34,777 nucleotides of DNA from a virus. The translations under genes and the position numbers were made by a program. The stretch lies in the IMG/VR virus record IMGVR_UViG_3300009164_000187, positions 1 to 34,777 of that record. One strand, given 5' to 3'. The notes below the pieces were generated by a model. That model saw nothing but the letters and a program-made list of their open reading frames with translations, was not told the DNA's origin and did no database searches. Shown piece by piece: positions 16,865-24,284 of this stretch (positions are counted from its first letter, which is position 1; the number at the start of each line of letters is the position of its first letter).

Positions 16865-19054
16865 TTATCTCCTACCGTCAGGACGAACATCAAGGCGGGG
16901 ACTACCCAACTGCCACGCCACGCCTAATCCATCTGAACTAATCTTGAACGCCATTTGACGCCCGCGCACTCGCACATACGCATACTCAGTAAAAGTCTGC
17001 ACGTTATATGTTTGCTGTCCTGAGTAGTTCTGTGTACTAGCCACGCTTGGAGTGTCCGTGCTTCCGTAGTTAGCACCGGGGTTCTGGCGAGGGCGAACAG
17101 TAAACACTACAGATGGGGCATCCACATTAGACCCATCAAAGGTTACGTCAGGAATAATGCGCCACACAAAACCAAAATTATGCCCATCTCCAATATCGAA
17201 ATCGGAAGACTGGCAATACGCTGTAATAGGCGAAGCAGGGGTAGTGGATCCATCGTCGTTTCCGTTCTCATGATAAAGAAGTTGTCCGTTGTATCCAGCG
17301 CCCATAGGTGTTGCGCGTAGCGGGCTATCACACCATGCAGTGCGAGCAATAGTGCCGTAATACCAAGTACGCTCTAAGTGGTTGAAGATGACATACTTGT
17401 CTACAGTGGTTGATCCAGCCGAACAATAAAACCACCAGATCTCGTTGTAGCCTTCATTAGTCCCAGTGCATATCTGAAACGCTTGCTGAAGGTTAATGTC
17501 GTCAAAAATGTATTGGCGCAAAGTACAAGGAAGGGTCTCCACACGACCGGTATACATGTAGAACTTATCTGTGCCCATCCAGTAGGTAACGTTGTTTACA
17601 GTGATTACAGCGTTAGGACTAATGATTGAAATGTTGTCTCCCATGATCTGGAAGCCCCACACATAAGGTGGGCCAAGATATTGCATGGAGTAGATCGCTG
17701 CATCAGTTAATACTAAGACCTCTTGACGAGTCTGAACAACTGCCAAAATAGTTGAACCATGGCTTAATTGGTAGCTACCTGCTTGGTTAGTAACTGCTGG
17801 ATACCATGTAGCGTAAGTTTCTTGATCAGACCAGCGGATCAGTAAAGGGTTCTGTACAGTAGACCCATAGTCATTACAACCGAACGCAATAACAAAACGA
17901 GAAGCATCAGATACAAGCACCGCGCTTGCTACAGTTGGGCAGTATGCATCTAGTGTGATATTTCCAGTAGACGTAACAATTACTTCCCCGGGGCCAAGAA
18001 GCACGGCACGGTTATAAGTATTTGGGTTAGCAGCTACGTTCCAGATATACAGAGGGCCGTTACGTGGGTTGAAGATTAAATCTTGCCCAAAAGTTGTTTG
18101 TGTCCACGTACGTAATTGCGTACCAATAGTAGCGGCTGCTGGCTGACCCCAACCAATAAACGTAGTGGCTAACTGAACAGTAGCGCCAGTAGTGTGAGCC
18201 GCCGCAGTTGTGCTGCTTACTCCGCGAGTACAACCTGTTAATGTATTAGTAGAGACTCCGCTATATGTAATCAGTTCACTATCAATCAATATAGTGCCAG
18301 AAGTACCAAAGCCTGTAGCAGAGGTCAACACAATAGACGTCACTGAAGAGTTAATTGTTCCATTAAGAGTTGTTGTAGCCACACTAGTAAGAGTGCCGCC
18401 CCAAAGACCAGCACCCCAGCCAGTACCGAAGGTAAAGACTTCATTACCTGTTGTGATTTGAAAAGCAGCTGAAACTGTACCGCCACCGGGAGATCCAGTT
18501 ACAGACGCCGCATTCGCAGCGACAGAGACTGTAATTGTGAATGTATTTGAACTAACGTAAGTAACTTGATACTCGGCATTAAGGATAGCCGCAGTAATAT
18601 TTCCGCCTGAACCTAATGTTGTAGCGCCGCTAAACGTAACAAAGTCCCCAGTGATAGCGCCATGCCCCGGCGCATAGACAGATATAGTTGTAGACGAAAG
18701 CGTGGCAGTAAATGGGTTGGTTAGGGACTTAGTAGTTCTAATAGGTGTGACGTCGTAAAAGTAACCGCCTGTGGAGTTCTGAATATAAAACTTTAGGTTT
18801 GTACCAAGCCCAACTAAGTTGTTACCCGCAAGAGTCAACCAATTCCACATAGAACGGCATACGCCCCAGAATGACCCTGCTGGGGGTTGAAGGGTAGATG
18901 GAGTAGTACCGGTATCCTTTACCCAGCCACCAAGCTTTTCAGGATAGCCAGAACGCCATCTAACTTTGTCGGACTCATACCAGCCGCCCTCGTTTGCAAG
19001 GGTAGTAGATTCACGGTTAGTCCCCGGTCTAAATTGAAGTGCTTGTAATGGCAT
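16865..19054 (-). CDS. P22 gp10-like neck/tail protein (DNA stabilisation type)
   Basis: A 729-residue beta-rich protein. The N-terminus (LQFRPGTNRESTTLANEGGWYESD then KVRWRSGYPEKLGGW) is characteristic of the phage family related to P22 gp10, which closes the head after packaging and joins it to the tail hub. Many repeated Trp-Trp-Phe strand segments (ATYASWYP-like, NEIWWFYCS, GTIARTAWCD) suggest a beta-propeller-like core. Two insert modules are visible: one with APGHGAITGDFVTFSG near 130-190, and one at about 230-297 ending CTRGVSSTTAAAH, also found in the gp4-like protein of this phage. The start ATG 19054 has AGGATAAG in front of it. Direct neighbours are the lysozyme and a small structural protein. 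T7 gp12 would be the alternative parallel. Confidence 0.68.
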   Translation of the reverse strand: MPLQALQFRPGTNRESTTLANEGGWYESDKVRWRSGYPEKLGGWVKDTGTTPSTLQPPAGSFWGVCRSMWNWLTLAGNNLVGLGTNLKFYIQNSTGGYFYDVTPIRTTKSLTNPFTATLSSTTISVYAPGHGAITGDFVTFSGATTLGSGGNITAAILNAEYQVTYVSSNTFTITVSVAANAASVTGSPGGGTVSAAFQITTGNEVFTFGTGWGAGLWGGTLTSVATTTLNGTINSSVTSIVLTSATGFGTSGTILIDSELITYSGVSTNTLTGCTRGVSSTTAAAHTTGATVQLATTFIGWGQPAAATIGTQLRTWTQTTFGQDLIFNPRNGPLYIWNVAANPNTYNRAVLLGPGEVIVTSTGNITLDAYCPTVASAVLVSDASRFVIAFGCNDYGSTVQNPLLIRWSDQETYATWYPAVTNQAGSYQLSHGSTILAVVQTRQEVLVLTDAAIYSMQYLGPPYVWGFQIMGDNISIISPNAVITVNNVTYWMGTDKFYMYTGRVETLPCTLRQYIFDDINLQQAFQICTGTNEGYNEIWWFYCSAGSTTVDKYVIFNHLERTWYYGTIARTAWCDSPLRATPMGAGYNGQLLYHENGNDDGSTTPASPITAYCQSSDFDIGDGHNFGFVWRIIPDVTFDGSNVDAPSVVFTVRPRQNPGANYGSTDTPSVASTQNYSGQQTYNVQTFTEYAYVRVRGRQMAFKISSDGLGVAWQLGSPRLDVRPDGRR

Positions 19055-19057
19055 GTC

Positions 19058-19534
19058 TTATCCTAAAAACAGGGCACGCTCGTCCTTGCGACGATTCTCT
19101 AACCCTTTGAGTATTTTCCCACCAGCTTTGCAATACTTCAAGAGTTCTTCCGCAGCGCCTTCCATATCCCCACGCAGAACTTTCTGACGGAGGGTTGAGC
19201 GCTGTAGTGTTCCCAGACCGACATTGAAACTAAAAGATATGAGAGCATCATATTGACCTTGAGTGAGGGGAACAGGACAGAACTGAACCACACCTCGCTC
19301 AAACCTAGCCAAATCTGCTTTAAGAATTCCATCAACTTCTTCCATGCTGAATGTGCGATTGTCGGCATCTTTTAAGCCAAACCCATCACGCTCTTCTATT
19401 TTCATCTTGCCCTGCTCTGGGTACAAGACGTGCCCTACCCCCACCGTCCACAGCTTGGCTGGGCAACGGTAAGGCTTCTGACGCACCCCTTCATGGTGCT
19501 TAATCATCTTGAGGGCTTTGTCTGACAGGTTCAT
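19058..19534 (-). CDS. Endolysin, T4-type lysozyme (glycoside hydrolase 24)
   Basis: A 158-residue muramidase that would cleave the MurNAc-GlcNAc bond of peptidoglycan. E15 in HHEG is the catalytic acid. Nine residues later, where T4 lysozyme has D20, this protein has C24. T30 in LWTVGVGH matches T26 of T4. The downstream SFSFNVG at about 96-102 and the C-terminal GLENRRKDERALFLG are also typical of the family. A Cys in place of the Asp is known to be tolerated in this family (the T4 D20C variant is active), so the enzyme is probably functional. No signal peptide or SAR segment is present, so it should need the holin. It starts in an ATGA overlap with the holin stop. Confidence 0.93.
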   Translation of the reverse strand: MNLSDKALKMIKHHEGVRQKPYRCPAKLWTVGVGHVLYPEQGKMKIEERDGFGLKDADNRTFSMEEVDGILKADLARFERGVVQFCPVPLTQGQYDALISFSFNVGLGTLQRSTLRQKVLRGDMEGAAEELLKYCKAGGKILKGLENRRKDERALFLG

Positions 19535-20037
19535 TTCTTGCCAAAAGCCTGAGTACCAAACCAGAAAGACACTACAGATGCCCAGATGATCTGAGTCTCG
19601 TTATCCCACAGCAGGTCTAGAGCCACATCAAATGGCACTTCCTTGTGATATGCAAACCAGAAGCCAAATATTTCCACAAAAGCAAACAGAACAAACAGAC
19701 CATAAGTTATGGCGGGGCGCACCATAGCACGGGCGTTAATCACCCACTGACTAGAGCCCTGACCAATAGCGATGTCGTGGGCATACAGGGCTTGACGCTC
19801 CTGCATGGCAGTTTGTGCGTTGGTTACTTCAGCGTTAATCTGTATCTGCTCTGTCTGGATATGTTCAATACGCTCTTGGGCTTCTAACCCCGCCTTCTTC
19901 AAGGTAAGTTCGCGCTCAGTCTGCATCTGCGCCAAGGCTAACTCATGCTTCTTATCAGCACGGTCTTGGAAGAAGTCAAACAGTTTGGGTAACCCGCCCA
20001 TCAGGAAAGACAGTAGGGTTGAAAATAGCGTCATCAT
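19531..20037 (-). CDS. Holin, coiled-coil type with C-terminal membrane segments
   Basis: A 168-residue protein next to the lysozyme. Residues 1-22 form an amphipathic or membrane-associated helix (LFSTLLSFLMGGLPKLF). Residues 28-90 are a charged coiled coil. A clear membrane helix runs from about 108 to 130 (PAITYGLFVLFAFVEIFGFWFAY) and a second hydrophobic stretch from 148 to 164. The RAMVRPAIT lead into the helix and this architecture match the three-segment holins (Holin_3TM group) found in many phages and gene transfer agents. The start is ATG 20037, with AAGGAAT upstream. Overlap with the lysozyme supports coupled expression at lysis. Confidence 0.8.
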   Translation of the reverse strand: MMTLFSTLLSFLMGGLPKLFDFFQDRADKKHELALAQMQTERELTLKKAGLEAQERIEHIQTEQIQINAEVTNAQTAMQERQALYAHDIAIGQGSSQWVINARAMVRPAITYGLFVLFAFVEIFGFWFAYHKEVPFDVALDLLWDNETQIIWASVVSFWFGTQAFGKK

Positions 20038-20046
20038 TTTGATTCC

Positions 20047-20634
20047 TTATCTAAATGGGGTTCCGGTAATCCAAGCAACCAAACTATACCGAGTTCCTTT
20101 GGTTACAGGGCGAACTTCATGTAATACATAACTTGGAAAAACAACCATTTTTCCTAGATCTTTTGACATTAAAGAAGCATCTGGGCCGATCTGAAGAGCC
20201 AATTCACCTCCTTCATAATCTTCTGGAGAGGACAGCTGAATTGTCAAAGATAACTTACGAACTGCACTATGTATAGATTTATCCACATGCAAACCATAAA
20301 AACCTGACGGGGCATCATATCTAGTGAATTGAAATCCTTCGCTAAACCCAAACAAATCAAACTTAAAGAACTGACTGTTTAGGCTCATAACAGCATCTGT
20401 AACTTTACGAAAAGCCCAGTCCATATCATCTGCTGCGTATAACCACGCAATCGTGCTGTCGCGTGTGTCTTCAAGCCTAAATTCACCACCAACAATACCT
20501 TTACTGGGTACTTTGCTCTCTCCAATAGCAATAATTCGAGCACATTCTTCCGGCGTAAAAAGGTTATCCAGATACGCCCAGTGCTCAACATGATCAGGAG
20601 CAAAAGGCCATGCGGAATTAGTAGTTAATATCAT
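20047..20634 (-). CDS. 2-oxoglutarate/Fe(II)-dependent oxygenase (prolyl-hydroxylase-like)
   Basis: A 195-residue soluble enzyme of the 2OG-Fe(II) oxygenase superfamily. The iron triad is complete: H116 and D118 in GLHVDKS, and distal H172 in VLHEV. R182 in KGTRYSL would bind the 2-oxoglutarate carboxylate. EGGELAL before the distal His and the final strand YSLVAWITG also fit the PKHD/P4H-like subgroup. Such enzymes hydroxylate proteins, nucleotides or small molecules; the substrate cannot be told from sequence. It lies between a 58-aa membrane protein (ATGA overlap) and the holin, an odd place for a metabolic-type enzyme. Confidence 0.88.
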   Translation of the reverse strand: MILTTNSAWPFAPDHVEHWAYLDNLFTPEECARIIAIGESKVPSKGIVGGEFRLEDTRDSTIAWLYAADDMDWAFRKVTDAVMSLNSQFFKFDLFGFSEGFQFTRYDAPSGFYGLHVDKSIHSAVRKLSLTIQLSSPEDYEGGELALQIGPDASLMSKDLGKMVVFPSYVLHEVRPVTKGTRYSLVAWITGTPFR

Positions 20635-20807
20635 TTTGATTCTTTTAGTTCACGTTTGAGTTTACGTAATTCTTTCATCTCTTGCTTAAGTTGTGCCCGC
20701 ATGTATAGGGTTTCTACGTATGCCATTGAGGTAGCCCCTACAACAATACATATTGCTACTCCTATTAAAACCCACCAGATAAGTTTTGTAGTGCCCACAT
20801 CATCCAT
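20631..20807 (-). CDS. Small one-pass membrane protein (58 aa), spanin- or holin-like
   Basis: Reading 20807 to 20631 on the minus strand gives a 58-residue frame starting MDDVGTTKLIWW. Residues 9-28 are a clear membrane helix (LIWWVLIGVAICIVVGA) and residues 37-58 are a charged, basic helix rich in Lys, Glu and Leu, probably a short coiled coil. It overlaps the upstream gene by 43 bases in another frame, and its TGA is shared with the ATG of the oxygenase (ATGA). It has no strong ribosome binding site. One membrane pass followed by a coiled coil, inside a lysis cassette, is the layout of an inner-membrane spanin or accessory holin. Its length and the lack of a partner lipoprotein gene leave that open. 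Confidence 0.6.
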   Translation of the reverse strand: MDDVGTTKLIWWVLIGVAICIVVGATSMAYVETLYMRAQLKQEMKELRKLKRELKESK

Positions 20808-21472
20808 CCAAAAAACATAGATATAAACACAACTGCGACCCCGCTACTTATCAGCCCAATTAACTCAATCTCGTCTTGCTCTTGCTTCCACCTAGCCTGC
20901 CTAGCTCTACGAATCATCTCTGCCCTAGCCCACTCTTGTTCACGTTCAATCTTGCCGTGCATCACTAAGAATCTGCTGTACAAGTCTTTTAACTCAGGCG
21001 GCGCATAGACCATCGCCTCTCTGGTCTGCTCCATCAACTTCTCTATCTGCAATTCAATAAGCGCTCGCTCAATAGCTTTCTTACTGGTGTTTTGCGTTGG
21101 GTTGTAGTTGGTTTTGCTCTCCTCTTCAAGTTCTAGATAGTGGTTGTTTATATCTTGTTGTGTGTCAAACAGGACTCCGAGGTTTGCCCCAATCTCGCTG
21201 ATGAGTTTGAGTTCAAGTTCTTCGTAGGACTGTTGCTTGGCTGCGGCTTTCTTTTGCGCCACAGGCTTGGGCGCTTCGGCGGTTGGTTTACTAACAAATA
21301 GACCAATGAACCAATCAAAAATTCCTTTGATTGCCTTGACATCTCCAATGACCTGCTCTGCCGTCTTCTTTGCGCCCTCAAGTTCCATGCGGCCTTCATG
21401 CAGGAGAGCGCACCCCTGCTTGATAAAGCCAACGGCAGTTTGGGCTGCCATGAGGAGAGTGAAGGGGTCCAC
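20765..21472 (-). CDS. Coiled-coil protein with C-terminal membrane segment (235 aa)
   Basis: A 235-residue protein of unknown function. Its N-terminal part (DPFTLLMAAQTAVGFIKQG, then an amphipathic FDWFIGLFV near 52-60) may touch the membrane. The middle, 85-200, is highly charged and helical. Residues 204-226 form a membrane helix (IGLISSGVAVVFISMFFGW). The chosen start is GTG at 21472, directly after the stop of the tail-fibre gene, because the MDPFTL start looks family-like; an internal ATG at residue 29 with GAAGG just ahead is an alternative. Its place next to the lysis genes suggests a lysis accessory or membrane-associated late protein. Confidence 0.65.
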   Translation of the reverse strand: MDPFTLLMAAQTAVGFIKQGCALLHEGRMELEGAKKTAEQVIGDVKAIKGIFDWFIGLFVSKPTAEAPKPVAQKKAAAKQQSYEELELKLISEIGANLGVLFDTQQDINNHYLELEEESKTNYNPTQNTSKKAIERALIELQIEKLMEQTREAMVYAPPELKDLYSRFLVMHGKIEREQEWARAEMIRRARQARWKQEQDEIELIGLISSGVAVVFISMFFGWMMWALQNLSGGF

Positions 21473-21478
21473 ATCTGA

Positions 21479-22588
21479 TTAACGTAATTCAGTCCAACGA
21501 ATTGGAACGCCGCCGCTACCAAGATTTACTTGATAGGTGTTACCTGCTGGGACAATAAAGGCTGTATTAGTATTTGTACTACCTGTTGTAAAAACAGATT
21601 GTTGAACTAGAACACCATTAACATATGCGTTCATCGTTGTATTACCCCCACCATATACAGATACAAAAATTGGACTGGAAGTTGAGTTTGTATACTGGGT
21701 ACTATAACTACGACTACCTGTTACATCTTGATAGCTTTGGTTATTACCTAAGAAAGTGCCAGCGGCTGTTGGCCCTGCGGCTGCTGTTGCAGTTGCAGCG
21801 TTACCCGTAGTGTTTTGGTTCAGTGTCGGGAACGTACAGTTTGCAAGATTACCAGATGTAGGCGTACCTAATATGGGTGTAACTAATGTTGGGCTTGTAG
21901 ATAAGACATTGCTACCCGAACCCGTAGAAGTGGTCACACCCGTACCACCAGAAGCAACAGCCAAAGTTGCAGATAATCCCGCCGCTGTAGTTGCCGTAGC
22001 TGCATTACCACCAATAGATAAGCCAGCCGCAGTTCCAGTTATGTTTGTTCCAACTAAAGCGGTTGGAGTCCCAAGAGCAGGGGTTACCAAAGTGGGGCTT
22101 GTGGCTAATACTACCCCGCCAGTACCAGTAGAAGCAGTAGTAGAGCCCGTACCGCCAGACGCGACGGGTAGTGCGGTGCCAAGGGTAAGAGAGGATACAT
22201 AGTTAGTCGCATCAATGATGTCTGTGCCGTTTGAGACTAGGATGGTCTTTCGCCCAGCGGGGACGGACACGCCAGTCAGTCCTGTGACCTTGACCGTGAT
22301 GGCTGTAGACGTTGCGTTGTAGATGAAATAGAGCTTTTTGTTAACAGGCACTATCAAACTACCGCCGCCTGTACCGGTCAACTGGAGATACATATTGCGG
22401 GCTACGCCTGTCGCACCGTCTGGGATTGTGATGACATCTGTGCCGCCAGTACACGCTTGCAACTCATAGCCAGAGATAGCCTGCTCAAGCAACGTGCCAA
22501 GGTTGGTGTTAGTCGTATCTCCCCAAGTACCCGCCTGCGTACCGGTAGTGATTAGCTCAAGCTTTAAGTTAGTTGAATATGTTGACAT
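21479..22588 (-). CDS. Tail fibre protein with SGGTG repeats (369 aa)
   Basis: A 369-residue fibre-type protein. The N-terminal 130 residues (KLELITTGTQAGTWGDTTN and following) resemble a domain common at the start of phage tail fibres. From 140 to 285 two copies of about 70 residues follow, each with VASGGTG, SPTLVTP and LGTPT motifs and a GNAATAT linker, typical of trimeric fibre shafts. The last 80 residues (GSRSYSTQYTNSTSSPIFVSVYGGG onwards) look like a compact beta tip. It is expected to bind host surface structures. The ATG at 22588 has AGAGG upstream. Confidence 0.8.
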   Translation of the reverse strand: MSTYSTNLKLELITTGTQAGTWGDTTNTNLGTLLEQAISGYELQACTGGTDVITIPDGATGVARNMYLQLTGTGGGSLIVPVNKKLYFIYNATSTAITVKVTGLTGVSVPAGRKTILVSNGTDIIDATNYVSSLTLGTALPVASGGTGSTTASTGTGGVVLATSPTLVTPALGTPTALVGTNITGTAAGLSIGGNAATATTAAGLSATLAVASGGTGVTTSTGSGSNVLSTSPTLVTPILGTPTSGNLANCTFPTLNQNTTGNAATATAAAGPTAAGTFLGNNQSYQDVTGSRSYSTQYTNSTSSPIFVSVYGGGNTTMNAYVNGVLVQQSVFTTGSTNTNTAFIVPAGNTYQVNLGSGGVPIRWTELR

Positions 22589-22597
22589 TTAATACCT

Positions 22598-23743
22598 CTA
22601 TTGAATGTTGTTTATGGTTGTCCAGCCAGCAGTCTCAGAGTTGTTTATAACCGCCCACCCCGCTGTCTCAGGGTTGTTGATCAGCGCCCAATTTGCTGTC
22701 TGGTCGTCAATAATTTTTATCCAGCCTGATACCACTGTATTGTCCGCCATATTGATGTTCTCAGCAATGGACGCACGGAATTGGGCGGTGATGGTTGAGG
22801 CGTCTGCGGGGTTGATGTTTTCTATGATTGACTGAAAGAAACCAGCAAAAATAGTTTGAGCGTTAGCTACACCGAAGTTTTCTGTTATATCAAAGAAGAA
22901 CACCGAGATGATGGTGATTAGTTCAGCAACAGTTATGTTTTCCGTACGACTGACTGCAAACTGGGCAGTGATGACTCTAACATCATCTAGCGTTATGGCT
23001 TCTGATAGAGCTACGGCAAACTGAGCTGTCATAGTTTGCGTATTGGCTACTGTAATTGGTTCAGAAATAGATGTAACAAACTGGGCAGTGATGGCTCTAA
23101 CATCATCTAGCGTTATGGCTTCTGATAAGGCTACGGCAAACTGCGCCGCAATAGTTTGAGCATTATCTAAAGTAATTAATTCGGATATAGATGCAACAAA
23201 CTGGGCTGCAACCGCTTCAACCTCTGCCATAGTAATGGCTTCTGAAACAGCCGCAGCAAACTGCGCCGTGATTGTCTGGGCATTAGCTACGGTTATTGGC
23301 TCTGATATGGTTTGTAAGAACGTAGATGCTTGTGTACTAAAGTCAGCTAAATCAAATGGTTCTGCGCGAGATTGCAACATAGCGGTATATACCACTTGGC
23401 TATCTTCAATAGTTATTGGCTCGGTTCTAGATACGGCAAACTGAGCAGATATTGCGAGTAAGTCGGCGGGGTTTAAGTTTTCAGTTATAGACTGTAAGAA
23501 AGTAGACGCTTGTGTACTGGAGTCAGCAAACGCAATTGTTTCTGTGGCGCTACCAAAATAGTTAATTCCTGCATTATTAATGATTTCCGTTATTCCGATT
23601 GGCTCAGTTATGGACTGTAAAAACGCAGATGTTTGGGAGCTAGAGTCAGCTAAAGAAATGTTTTCAGTGACAGTAAAGTTATAGACATTTCCTCCGCCTA
23701 GCGCAGCAAATGAAGTTTGTGCAAAGGAGGAAAGTCCAAACAT
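22598..23743 (-). CDS. Protein built from sixteen 20-residue repeats (381 aa), probable adhesin or fibre
   Basis: After a 25-residue leader, sixteen units of 20 residues follow in register (one of 21), with the pattern S/T-E-x-I-T-x-A/D-x-x-x-x-x-x-A-x-F-x-x-x-I/V, for example SEPITVANAQTITAQFAAAV. The C-terminus switches to three 11-residue units of the form TAxW-x-x-INN-x-x. Both parts point to an elongated repetitive beta or solenoid fold. Lying between two fibre genes, it is probably a fibre or adhesin, but no known domain was recognised. AGGG eight to nine bases upstream of ATG 23743 is the likely ribosome binding site; it overlaps the end of the upstream gene. Confidence 0.75.
   Translation of the reverse strand: MFGLSSFAQTSFAALGGGNVYNFTVTENISLADSSSQTSAFLQSITEPIGITEIINNAGINYFGSATETIAFADSSTQASTFLQSITENLNPADLLAISAQFAVSRTEPITIEDSQVVYTAMLQSRAEPFDLADFSTQASTFLQTISEPITVANAQTITAQFAAAVSEAITMAEVEAVAAQFVASISELITLDNAQTIAAQFAVALSEAITLDDVRAITAQFVTSISEPITVANTQTMTAQFAVALSEAITLDDVRVITAQFAVSRTENITVAELITIISVFFFDITENFGVANAQTIFAGFFQSIIENINPADASTITAQFRASIAENINMADNTVVSGWIKIIDDQTANWALINNPETAGWAVINNSETAGWTTINNIQ
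22601..22699 (-). repeat. Three 33-bp units (TAxW..INN repeats)
   Basis: The last 33 residues of the repeat protein are three 11-residue units: TANWALINNPE, TAGWAVINNSE and TAGWTTINNIQ. This gives a 33-bp period on the DNA just before the stop codon. It is distinct from the 60-bp units that precede it. Confidence 0.85.
22700..23670 (-). repeat. Sixteen tandem 60-bp units
   Basis: The body of the repeat protein has a 60-bp DNA period. Most units are diverged, but 22961-23034 and 23081-23154 are nearly identical at a spacing of 120 bp, which indicates a recent duplication of two units. All but one unit keep the 60-bp length, so the frame is preserved. Confidence 0.85.
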
Positions 23744-23747
23744 TTAA

Positions 23748-24284
23748 TTAAGCCCTAGATTCAGTTCGTTTCCAAAACGCCCCGTTTTCTTCCCACTGAT
23801 AAGTTTCTCCGTCACTTGGGAACGGAATAGGTGGCTCCCAGTCGTTTGTAACTACGTTATAAACCCAACTGTTGTATGGTTGTGGGCGAACAAAGACATC
23901 TAAATCTTCTCTATATATTCCGCCAAGATAAGCATAGAGTCGTCTAAATTCGGCAGTGGAACTAGTCTGCTTCCACTTTGTATTCGCGCCAAACAAAGAT
24001 TGCAAAAATGCAATGCCCAACGGCTCTGTGTCTGGATATGTTGCGTCACCTAAGACTTGATCATCGACAACAACAACTTGCATAACTATGTTGCTGAAAT
24101 CTAGTTGAGCAAAATGTGCCATATTTTTTTCCTTCCTCCTCCATTTGTTAATTGGGCAACAAGAACTTGAAATTCGCGCCTTGGCGAACATGAAGCACCC
24201 GCACACCTTGCATCGACTTGTAATACTTTCATACTGATCGCATTTTTTACAGATTGATATTCTTGTCTCGTATAGGCTTACCAT
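23748..24284 (-). CDS. Fused reading frame: zinc-cluster protein plus MAHF-type phage protein
   Basis: One open frame holds two parts usually seen as separate genes. Residues 1-54 are a cysteine-rich protein (C12, C15, C25, C28, C30, C42, C43; CKKC, CKVCGC, CPINKW) typical of small phage zinc proteins. From residue 55 a conserved phage protein begins at MAHFAQLDFSNIV and continues to WEEN...WKRTESRA (124 residues). An ATG for this second part lies at 24122 with the strong ribosome binding site GGAGGAGGAAGG eight bases upstream, so it can be made on its own. The frame also extends upstream to a GTG at 24308, but ATG 24284, whose ATGGTAA overlaps the fibre stop, is the better start. Function unknown; the MAHF part is probably fibre-associated. 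Confidence 0.7.
   Translation of the reverse strand: MVSLYETRISICKKCDQYESITSRCKVCGCFMFAKARISSSCCPINKWRRKEKNMAHFAQLDFSNIVMQVVVVDDQVLGDATYPDTEPLGIAFLQSLFGANTKWKQTSSTAEFRRLYAYLGGIYREDLDVFVRPQPYNSWVYNVVTNDWEPPIPFPSDGETYQWEENGAFWKRTESRA
24131..24142 (-). promoter_or_regulatory. Strong internal ribosome binding site for the MAHF part
   Basis: GGAGGAGGAAGG, eight bases before the ATG at 24122, is the strongest Shine-Dalgarno-like sequence noticed in the window, and it lies inside an open reading frame. The same bases code for WRRKE of the fused product. Confidence 0.75.

Noticed and set aside
22598-23743. Direct repeats that might suggest a CRISPR array
   Set aside because: The units are in-frame, contiguous and coding, with no spacers between them.
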